From contig CACMRC010000001.1 in NCBI GenBank assembly GCA_902615975.1, forward strand, positions 172,447 through 236,446: a DNA stretch of 64,000 bases, read 5' to 3'. The position numbers and the translations under genes are program-made. The DNA comes from an uncultured Pelagibacteraceae bacterium. Lineage in GTDB: Bacteria > Pseudomonadota > Alphaproteobacteria > Pelagibacterales > Pelagibacteraceae. Position 1 is the stretch's first letter. Every line of letters begins with the position of its first letter. Shown piece after piece: positions 34,179-39,630 of this stretch. Under the pieces are notes generated by a model, which had not been told where the DNA came from, did not search any database, and saw only the letters and a program-made list of their open reading frames with translations.

Positions 34179-34253
34179 GGGCCGTTAGCTCAATAGTAGA
34201 GTACTGCATTGACATTGCAGGGGTAGTTGGAGCGTAACCAACACGGCCCACCA
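34179..34253 (+). tRNA. tRNA-Val (anticodon GAC), atypical D- and T-loops
   Basis: The four stems pair well: acceptor GGGCCGT/ACGGCCC with A73 and encoded CCA, D-stem GCTC/GAGT, anticodon stem CTGCA/TGCAG with loop TTGACAT, and T-stem GTTGG/CCAAC. The loops are unusual. The D-loop is AATAGTA (7 nt, one G) and the T-loop is AGCGTAA instead of TTCRANN. So positions 18, 54, 55 and 58 deviate while a G19-C56 pair remains possible. It starts 4 nt after the rpoD stop and is probably processed from that mRNA. Whether it is charged and used is not known. Confidence 0.8.
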
Positions 34254-34271
34254 ATATTTTATTATCTTTAA

Positions 34272-34298
34272 TTGATAAGTTTAAAAAAATGATATAAC
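34272..34298 (+). promoter_or_regulatory. possible promoter of the CAT-anticodon tRNA
   Basis: TTGATA (34272-34277) and TATAAC (34293-34298) lie in the 58-bp spacer between the two tRNA genes and point at the downstream tRNA, with a predicted start about 10 nt before it. The 15-bp spacing is short, so this is tentative. Confidence 0.3.
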
Positions 34299-34311
34299 TA
34301 ATTCTTTATTT

Positions 34312-34388
34312 GGGCCTGTAGCTCAGTTGGTTAGAGCAGTACACTCATAATGTATTGGTCCCAGGTTCGAGTCCTGGCGGGCCCACCA
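34312..34388 (+). tRNA. tRNA with CAT anticodon (tRNA-Ile2 likely, or elongator tRNA-Met)
   Basis: Complete cloverleaf: acceptor GGGCCTG/CGGGCCC with A73 and encoded CCA, D-stem GCTC/GAGC with loop AGTTGGTTA, anticodon stem GTACA/TGTAT with loop CTCATAA (CAT), and T-arm CCAGG-TTCGAGT-CCTGG. The acceptor start resembles tRNA-Ile, and C4-G69 and C5-G68 fit the TilS/lysidine substrate tRNA-Ile2 better than elongator Met. The assignment needs a comparison with the other CAT tRNAs of the genome. Its 3' part is an integration site (see repeats). Confidence 0.9.
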
Positions 34389-34391
34389 AAT
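34344..34391 (+). repeat. 48-bp direct repeat, left copy (attL-like, tRNA 3' end)
   Basis: From the anticodon loop (CTCATAATGT...) through the T-arm, acceptor stem and CCA plus AAAT downstream. It is identical over all 48 bases to 36190-36237. Integration into the 3' part of a tRNA gene with regeneration of that part is the classic footprint of tyrosine-recombinase elements. Confidence 0.93.
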
Positions 34392-34454
34392 CTAGCAAAA
34401 TTAACGTTTAGAAATTAAAGTTTCTTAAAATTTTAGCAAAAAACCCTCTAAAAA

Positions 34455-34484
34455 TTTTTTCATTGTATACCAAATTGAGTCCAA
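34455..34484 (+). repeat. internal 30-bp imperfect direct repeat, left copy
   Basis: Begins TTTTTTCATTGTAT and continues to GTCCAA. It matches 36100-36129 at 26 of 30 positions in the same orientation. It lies 63 bp inside the left 48-bp repeat. It could be an integrase arm-type site, or a shared promoter segment (TTGAGT at 34475-34480 is followed 17 bp later by TGTACT). Confidence 0.6.
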
Positions 34485-34536
34485 TCATTTTTAGCAATGT
34501 ACTGGTCAGCTTCTAATAGGTTTGTTAGTCTGGGGT

Positions 34537-35451
34537 ATGGAAAAAGTAAATGAGATATTGAATTCTTTCATTCAACAATCAAAAACTGATAATTTAAAAT
34601 GGTCAGCTTATCCTAAAGAATATTTAGATTTGAATATGAAAGTGTCTTTTGGACAAGGTGTTCCAGCAAGAGTTAGCTGGATATCTTTTTTGGCTCCCGA
34701 GATGCAAACAAGCAATGGTTTTTATCCTGTTTATCTTTTTTATAAAAAAGAAAATAAATTGGTTTTAGCTTATGGAATTAGCGAAACATCAGAATACCCA
34801 CAGACTTGGCCAGATGAAGTAGTGAATAATCATAAAAAAATAAGTGAATATATTGATAACCCCGCGAGATATGGTGACTCTTTTTTATTCAAATCATATG
34901 TACCAAAAATAGATTCAAATAATGTTAATTTTTTTGATGATGATAATCAGCCTGTATCAAATGAATCCGTTGAAAATGATCTTAAATTCATAATCAATTC
35001 ATATAAAAAATTTGTTTCAATGGAGATAAAAAATGAGTCTTCACCAATCAGCCAAGGTTTATTTTATATGGAAAAACAACTTGAGGATTTCATTATTGAA
35101 AATTGGAATAATACTGAATTTGGAAAAAAATATGACCTTATTGAAGAGGAGGGCAGAGTCATTAGTCAACAATATCCAACTTCTATAGGCAAAATAGACA
35201 TACTAGCCAAAGATAAAAAAACTAAAAGTTATGTAGTTATTGAGCTTAAAAAGAATCAAACTAGCGATGATACAATAGGTCAACTTTCAAGGTATATGGG
35301 ATGGATCAAAGAACATAAAAAAGACGATAACGTAAAGGGTATAATTGTTGCTGGAAAGTTTGATGAAAAATTAAAGTATGCAAAAACAATGGTTCCAAAT
35401 TCAGAAGCATTTTTATACGAAGTAAATTTTCAAATTAAGGAATATAAGTGA
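34537..35451 (+). CDS. MrcB_N domain + PD-(D/E)XK (NucS-like) nuclease, putative modification-dependent restriction enzyme
   Basis: 304 aa from ATG 34537 (TTG 34522 would add five residues). Residues about 15-110 match the MrcB N-terminal domain found in McrB-type 5-methylcytosine restriction proteins: SAYPKEYLDLN, VSFGQGVPARVSWISFL and SNGFYPVYLFY. Residues about 175-300 form a PD-(D/E)XK domain of the NucS/DUF91 type: E179 in MEKQLEDFI, D221 in GKIDILA, E236-x-K238 in VVIELKK, and Q249/Y253 in IGQLSRYMGW. Together they suggest a single-polypeptide type IV-like nuclease that reads modified DNA. No motor domain is present. First gene of the element's operon. Function is inferred from domains only. 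Confidence 0.8.
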   Translation: MEKVNEILNSFIQQSKTDNLKWSAYPKEYLDLNMKVSFGQGVPARVSWISFLAPEMQTSNGFYPVYLFYKKENKLVLAYGISETSEYPQTWPDEVVNNHKKISEYIDNPARYGDSFLFKSYVPKIDSNNVNFFDDDNQPVSNESVENDLKFIINSYKKFVSMEIKNESSPISQGLFYMEKQLEDFIIENWNNTEFGKKYDLIEEEGRVISQQYPTSIGKIDILAKDKKTKSYVVIELKKNQTSDDTIGQLSRYMGWIKEHKKDDNVKGIIVAGKFDEKLKYAKTMVPNSEAFLYEVNFQIKEYK

Positions 35452-35741
35452 ATAAACTTTTAGGGATCGTGGTTCTGGGTTTGCTAATAAGTGGTAAATC
35501 TATATCTGCAACACCATCATCAAAAGATTTTAAAAAAAATGAAAAAAATAAAGTATACGCTAAACGTGATGTAAACTACTTTACTAGCCAGGGTTACAAT
35601 ATTGTTCTTCAGGAAACTCGAGGGACTACAACAGCTTACGTTTTAAAAAAATTTGAGGAATATATAGGTTGTAAGTCAACAGGTTTATCCAAAGAACAAA
35701 CTTGTTATATTATTGAGTTAATAAACAATGAAAAAAACTAA
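35448..35741 (+). CDS. small secreted protein of unknown function
   Basis: 97 aa, start GTG overlapping the nuclease stop by 4 nt (GTGA). Residues 1-21 form a clear signal peptide (LLGIVVLGLLISGKSISA, cleavage after A21). The mature part is about 76 residues with two cysteines (C75, C86) that could form a disulfide. I do not recognise a family. Secretion is odd for a partner of a DNA nuclease. Its 3' end overlaps the next gene by 14 nt, so the three are translationally linked. Confidence 0.7.
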   Translation: MNKLLGIVVLGLLISGKSISATPSSKDFKKNEKNKVYAKRDVNYFTSQGYNIVLQETRGTTTAYVLKKFEEYIGCKSTGLSKEQTCYIIELINNEKN

Positions 35742-36072
35742 AAATAAGAAATCAAGATTTGCAAATTCTATATTAAGGTGGATGTGTATTAGATGCTATC
35801 ATTATAGATCAAATAAATTTAATCCAGAAATCAATGCAGTAACCCTTAAATGTTCATTATGTGATGATTTTCTTATATCTGAAAATGATTTCGCTACTTG
35901 CCCTAATGATTGTGGAATTACTATTTTAAAACCTAAATGTTCTACATGTGGAGAAAAAATGATAGAAACCGAGGGAACATTAGAAGATTTGTTAGTCAAC
36001 AATCCTATAGATAGAGAGATAGCATTAGATTACCAAAAATTAATTAATAAAAAACCCTGGTGGAAAATTTAA
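35728..36072 (+). CDS. zinc-ribbon-like protein with four Cys pairs
   Basis: 114 aa with eight cysteines in four pairs: CIRC (20-23), CSLC (42-45), CPNDC (58-62) and CSTC (71-74), enough for two Zn ribbons. The N-terminus is basic (KKTKNKKSR). The C-terminal 35 residues are mixed and end KKPWWKI. I do not recognise a named family. Nucleic-acid binding is plausible but unproven. Last gene of the element's three-gene operon. Confidence 0.7.
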   Translation: MKKTKNKKSRFANSILRWMCIRCYHYRSNKFNPEINAVTLKCSLCDDFLISENDFATCPNDCGITILKPKCSTCGEKMIETEGTLEDLLVNNPIDREIALDYQKLINKKPWWKI

Positions 36073-36099
36073 AAGTACACTTTTTATTATCTAATTTTA

Positions 36100-36129
36100 T
36101 TTTTTCATTGTATCCGAAATTGTGTACAA
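36100..36129 (+). repeat. internal 30-bp imperfect direct repeat, right copy
   Basis: Begins TTTTTTCATTGTAT and continues to GTACAA, 26 of 30 identical to 34455-34484. It lies 60 bp inside the right 48-bp repeat, nearly the mirror distance of the left copy. TTGTGT (36120-36125) and TAAAAT (36143-36148) at 17-bp spacing also make a promoter-like pair here. Confidence 0.6.
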
Positions 36130-36189
36130 GCTAACGTAAGAGTAAAATTAACTAATTATTGTAATGCTAATTAATGTTCTTTCAGGACT

Positions 36190-36237
36190 CTCATAATGTA
36201 TTGGTCCCAGGTTCGAGTCCTGGCGGGCCCACCAAAT
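36190..36237 (+). repeat. 48-bp direct repeat, right copy (attR-like, tRNA fragment)
   Basis: Identical to 34344-34391. Only the anticodon loop to 3' end of the tRNA is present; the sequence before it (TTCTTTCAGGACT) does not form the 5' half, so this is not a second tRNA gene. It marks the right end of the integrated element. Confidence 0.93.
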
Positions 36238-36277
36238 AAAAACTATTTTTTATTCTGTTATCAATAAAAAAATTATT

Positions 36278-36868
36278 TTAGTTTTTTGAAAATTCCTCTA
36301 AAGTTTTAAATAAAGAATTAATATCTCCATTATTTGAGTTTAAGATGGAAGCAAACTCTTCTTTTTGAGTTCTTGCTAAACTTAGTCCCTCAATAATTAA
36401 ATCTCTAATTAAAGGATTATTCGGATCTTTTGTATAAATTCTCCAATCAATTTTTACCTCAGGTCTCTCTGAGGTACCAACTAACAAACTGCTAACTATT
36501 GTATAATTTTTGTTTATAACCTCTTTACTTTTTACTTCTATTTCAGGGTTGGTATATTCTGCCAATCTACTTGAAAAACTTTTTAAAAAATATGCTTCGA
36601 ATAACTCAGAGTACTCTTTTTTCTTATTGTCATCTAGATTTTTTCTAGCAGAACCTAAGGAGTAAAAACCTACACCTTTAATATCTACAGTTTCTTTTGC
36701 TATTAATTTTAATTTACTGATTTTCTCATTTTTAGTTATATTTTCTGATAAAATTTGTGAAGCTCTATTGACTGTAGATTGAACAAATACACTTGGCTCC
36801 ATTGAATATACATTCGAAAAGCTAAAAGTTAATATAAAAAAAATTATAACTTTTTTTATATTATTCAT
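36278..36868 (-). CDS. mlaC: MlaC/Ttg2D family phospholipid transport protein
   Basis: Periplasmic shuttle that carries phospholipids between the MlaA complex in the outer membrane and the MlaFEDB ABC transporter. Signal peptide at about 1-22. The MlaC fold is suggested by the pattern FVQSTVNRASQILSE, LGSARKNLDDNKKKEYSELFEAYFLKSFSSRLAEY and IDWRIYTKD..IRDLIIEGLSLARTQKEEF. 196 aa. Next to mlaA (14-nt gap); the ABC components are not in this window. Confidence 0.88.
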   Translation of the reverse strand: MNNIKKVIIFFILTFSFSNVYSMEPSVFVQSTVNRASQILSENITKNEKISKLKLIAKETVDIKGVGFYSLGSARKNLDDNKKKEYSELFEAYFLKSFSSRLAEYTNPEIEVKSKEVINKNYTIVSSLLVGTSERPEVKIDWRIYTKDPNNPLIRDLIIEGLSLARTQKEEFASILNSNNGDINSLFKTLEEFSKN

Positions 36869-36882
36869 TATTTAATTGTAAA

Positions 36883-37671
36883 CTATTGAGTTTCAATTTC
36901 TTCCCAATCACTATCATCTTGGGTTTCAATAATTTTATTTGTATTTAGAATTTTTTGTTGTCTATCTTGAAGATATAAACTTTTAACTGATGCATAAAAA
37001 TCAATAGAGTTTTTTTCTAGATTTTCTATTGCATTATAATTTTTTGCTCTGAAATCTACACCAGAGGTTATTTTTGATGCGTAATAATCAAAATCACTGA
37101 AATGTTGGGTGTTATTTAAAACAGTGATATTATACCACGGATCTCCTCCAACAAAATTAGCTATTGAAGCTGAAGCATCTCTTACTGTACTTGGACCTAA
37201 CACTGGTAATACTAGATAGCAACCCGGCCCAACACCCATAGCAGCTAAAGATTGACCGTAATCCTCTTTTTCATATTCAGGAAATCCAATATACTGCGCA
37301 ACATTAATCAAACCCAAAATTCCAACTGTTGTATTAATGACAAATCTCCCTGAATTTACTCCAGCTTTTTTAAATTCACCTTGTAATATATTATTTGGAA
37401 TAGTTAATAAGTTAGATAAATTATCTAAAGAATTGCTAACCCCAGATTTGACTGGAGATGGCAAAAATCTGTAAGCACTCGCAACAGGTTTAAATACTAC
37501 CCCATCTAAAGCTTGGTTGAAAGCAAATGTTGCTCTATTTAATTTTTCAAAACAATCTTTTATTTCACCGGGTTCATTTTTTTTCAAAACTAAATCTCCA
37601 TCTGAACCTGCGTTTGCATTAAACGATGAGATTAAAATTACAACACTTATTAATATTAATTTTCTAAACAT
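36883..37671 (-). CDS. mlaA: MlaA/VacJ family outer-membrane lipid transport protein
   Basis: Ring-shaped component that extracts mislocalised phospholipids from the outer leaflet. Family features: FEKLNRATFAFNQALDGVVFKPVASAYRFLP at about 42-72, NTTVGILGL, EDYGQSLAAMGVGPGCYLVLPVLGPSTVRDA. The signal peptide ends SFNANA before GSDG, with no lipobox cysteine, unlike E. coli MlaA, which is a lipoprotein. 262 aa. First gene of an mlaA-mlaC pair. Confidence 0.9.
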   Translation of the reverse strand: MFRKLILISVVILISSFNANAGSDGDLVLKKNEPGEIKDCFEKLNRATFAFNQALDGVVFKPVASAYRFLPSPVKSGVSNSLDNLSNLLTIPNNILQGEFKKAGVNSGRFVINTTVGILGLINVAQYIGFPEYEKEDYGQSLAAMGVGPGCYLVLPVLGPSTVRDASASIANFVGGDPWYNITVLNNTQHFSDFDYYASKITSGVDFRAKNYNAIENLEKNSIDFYASVKSLYLQDRQQKILNTNKIIETQDDSDWEEIETQ

Positions 37672-37770
37672 TTTAACTTGTATAATATATAAAAATTTAA
37701 AGTAAAATAAGAATTATTTTAAAAAAATGACAATAAAATGTCTTCAAAATAGCGAAATTTAAACGTTAAA

Positions 37771-38508
37771 ATGGTTATAAATACAACCCTGAATTATTCC
37801 CCTAATTTTGATCCAAAAAAAAGAAAACCTAAACAAATAAAATTTATTATTTTTCATTATACCGGAATGAAAAAAGAAAAGGAGGCAATTAATCGACTTA
37901 TCAGTAATAAAACAAAAGTTAGTAGTCATTATTTAATTAAAAAAAGCGGCGAAATATTAACTTTGATCCCTGATTTATATGTTGCTTGGCATGCAGGAGT
38001 TTCATCTTGGCAAAACTATAAATTAATTAACAAGTACTCAATTGGAATTGAAATAAGCAATGCAGGGCATGATCACAATTATAAAAATTTTACAGTAAAG
38101 CAGATCAAATCAATTTTAAAATTATCAAAATATCTAATTAAAAAATATAAAATTAAATCAAAATTTATCTTAGGTCATTCAGATATAGCTCCTAAAAGAA
38201 AAAAAGATCCGGGTGAAAAATTTCCTTGGAAAGTGTTATCAAAAAATAAAATTGGATTATGGCATGATCTCAATCAAAAAGATTTATTTATTAAAAGAAA
38301 AAAAGAAATTACAAAATTTGAGCAAAAAGTTTTTATTCAAAATTTAAATAAAATTGGTTACCCTGTGGGTTTAATTAATAAAAATCTCAATTATTCAAAA
38401 TTATCAACCAAAGCTTTTCAGCGAAGATTTAGGCAAGAATTAGTAGATGGTATTATTGACCAAGAATGCTTAGTGATATGTAAAAATCTTGTTAAAAAGT
38501 TTAAATAA
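37771..38508 (+). CDS. N-acetylmuramoyl-L-alanine amidase, Amidase_2 (AmpD/AmiD) family
   Basis: Zinc amidase that cuts the bond between MurNAc and L-Ala. Zn ligands lie in FHYTGM (His) and ILGHSDIAPKRKKDPGEKFPW (His and Asp), and YVAWHAGVSSW is typical of AmpD. The C-terminal 60 residues resemble a peptidoglycan-binding repeat (EQKVFIQNLNKIGYPVG...). No signal peptide is evident, favouring a cytoplasmic recycling role (AmpD-like), though AmiD has this C-terminal extension. 245 aa. Confidence 0.87.
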   Translation: MVINTTLNYSPNFDPKKRKPKQIKFIIFHYTGMKKEKEAINRLISNKTKVSSHYLIKKSGEILTLIPDLYVAWHAGVSSWQNYKLINKYSIGIEISNAGHDHNYKNFTVKQIKSILKLSKYLIKKYKIKSKFILGHSDIAPKRKKDPGEKFPWKVLSKNKIGLWHDLNQKDLFIKRKKEITKFEQKVFIQNLNKIGYPVGLINKNLNYSKLSTKAFQRRFRQELVDGIIDQECLVICKNLVKKFK

Positions 38509-38515
38509 TTTTTTC

Positions 38516-38543
38516 TTGAAAATAAATTTTTAAGTAATAAATT
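38516..38543 (+). promoter_or_regulatory. possible promoter of rnpB
   Basis: TTGAAA (38516-38521) and TAAATT (38538-38543) with a 16-bp spacer predict a start close to 38548-38550, where the P1 helix of RNase P RNA begins. The agreement with the RNA 5' end supports it, though each box is imperfect. Confidence 0.4.
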
Positions 38544-38547
38544 ATAG

Positions 38548-38907
38548 TTGCCAGATAAACGACTTATCGCTTTAATTATTTTTAAAGAGGAAAGTCCGGG
38601 CTCTACAAGGACACAGTGCCAGGTAATTCCTGGCGGGGGCAACCCTAGGGATAGTGCCACAGAAAATAAACCGCCATAACATGGCAAGGGTGAAAAGGTG
38701 TGGTAAGAGCACACCGGTTCTATTGGTAACAATGAACGCTGGAAAACCCCACTGGGAGCAAGACTAAGTAGAGATGACGTTGTTGAAAAACTAAAAGCCG
38801 TCCTTGGCTAGTCATCAGGGTTAGTCGCTTGAGCTTAAGAGTGATCTTAAGCCTAGACAAATGATAGGTTTTAATGACAGAACCCGGCTTATAGTTTATC
38901 TGGCAAA
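38548..38907 (+). ncRNA. rnpB: RNase P RNA, bacterial class A
   Basis: Ribozyme that trims tRNA 5' leaders. Ends pair as a long P1: TTGCCAGATAAAC (38548-38560) with GTTTATCTGGCAA (38894-38906). Conserved core blocks are seen in order: GAGGAAAGTCCGGGCTC (38587 on), GGTAAGAGCACACCGG and the 3' core GACAGAACCCGGCTTATAG. The region GGGGGCAACCC fits the P10-P12 side. About 360 nt. It lies between the amidase and mraZ; the antisense open frame across it is not a gene. Confidence 0.95.
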
Positions 38908-39090
38908 TTTATTGATACCCTAAAATTTAAAATAACAAATTTTCTTACTTTAAATCTATATATTAAGTCACTTAAGTTCTTTTTTTCAGTTTTTAAAAGC
39001 AAGCAAATATTCATAGAAATTTTGTTCCTCATAACCTGTTCTGTCAAAAAAAACCAATATCTATAAGGAAAATTTTTATAAATTCAGAGT

Positions 39091-39119
39091 TTGACTATTA
39101 TTTTAATTACCCATATATT
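39091..39119 (+). promoter_or_regulatory. sigma70-type promoter of the mraZ-ftsZ (dcw) cluster
   Basis: TTGACT (39091-39096) and TATATT (39114-39119) are separated by exactly 17 bp, each five of six consensus bases. The predicted start is near 39126, 36 nt before the mraZ ATG. This is the best promoter match in the window. The upstream part of the gap (38908-39090) shows only AT-rich sequence and a weak AT-only inverted repeat (38922-38943) after rnpB. Confidence 0.7.
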
Positions 39120-39133
39120 CCCATATATTCCCA
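39109..39133 (-). promoter_or_regulatory. MraZ operator: three TGGGN repeats with 10-bp period
   Basis: CCCA occurs at 39110, 39120 and 39130 on the + strand, i.e. three TGGGN boxes with 5-nt ATATA-type spacers on the minus strand. This is the arrangement reported for the E. coli MraZ binding site (three TGGGN separated by 5 nt), here in the opposite orientation relative to the gene. It covers the -10 box and predicted start, so binding of MraZ should repress. Confidence 0.8.
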
Positions 39134-39161
39134 ATTATGGAATTTAAAAAATTAAAAAAAC

Positions 39162-39620
39162 ATGTTTTTATCAACTTACGAGAACAAGTTAGACAAAAAA
39201 GGAAGAGTGTCAGTGCCTGCTAGTTTTAGGTCATATTTATCAAATTTAGGTTATAATGGTGTAATCTGTTATCCATCTTTTAATAATTCATCAATAGAAG
39301 CATGCTCTCAAGATAGAATTGAAAAAATTTCCTCAGCAATAGACTCATTAAATCCTTTTGAGGAGAAAAGAGATTATTTTGCAACATCAATATTAGCAGA
39401 AAGTATAAATTTACAGTTTGATAGTGAGGGTAGAATTTCACTTACAACAAAATTATTAAAACATGCAAAAATAAAAAAAAGCATGTTGTTTGTTGGTCAA
39501 GGCCAAACATTTCAAATATGGGAGCCAACAGCATTTGAAAAATTTAAGATAACAGCGAGGAAAAAAGCAAATATTAATCGTGGTAATCTTAAATGGGAGC
39601 TTCAACATAACAAACAATAG
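39162..39620 (+). CDS. mraZ: transcriptional regulator MraZ
   Basis: AbrB-like DNA-binding protein made of two MraZ repeats, each with a DxxGR-type motif: LDKKGRVSVPASFR near 10-23 and DSEGRISLTTKLLKHA near 87-102. In E. coli MraZ represses the dcw cluster that it heads and forms rings. 152 aa, normal length. First gene of the cluster, with its own candidate operator just upstream. A 10-nt gap with GGGGA leads to ftsZ. Confidence 0.94.
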   Translation: MFLSTYENKLDKKGRVSVPASFRSYLSNLGYNGVICYPSFNNSSIEACSQDRIEKISSAIDSLNPFEEKRDYFATSILAESINLQFDSEGRISLTTKLLKHAKIKKSMLFVGQGQTFQIWEPTAFEKFKITARKKANINRGNLKWELQHNKQ

Positions 39621-39630
39621 GGGATAAAAG

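Larger units (their letters stand above)
34344..36237 (+). mobile_element. small integrated element at tRNA(CAT), no integrase
   Basis: Bracketed by the two 48-bp direct repeats of the tRNA 3' end; one repeat unit spans 1,846 bp. Cargo is a three-gene overlapping operon: MrcB_N/PD-(D/E)XK nuclease, small secreted protein, and Cys-pair zinc protein. No integrase, excisionase or replication gene is present, so it must have moved in trans or lost its machinery. A second pair of imperfect 30-bp repeats lies just inside each end. The A+T-rich composition does not stand out from the host by eye, suggesting a donor of the same lineage or long residence. Confidence 0.85.

Noticed and set aside
36183..36237. 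A second CAT tRNA gene downstream of the element
   Set aside because: Only the anticodon loop to CCA part is present; the preceding sequence gives no acceptor 5' strand or D-arm. It is the right copy of the integration repeat.
38418..38732. Open frame of 104 codons on the minus strand
   Set aside because: It lies antisense to the end of the amidase gene and to the RNase P RNA; its sequence is explained by those features.
39109..39133. CRISPR or simple tandem repeat upstream of mraZ
   Set aside because: Only three units of 10 bp, and the spacing and core exactly fit the MraZ box, which explains it better.
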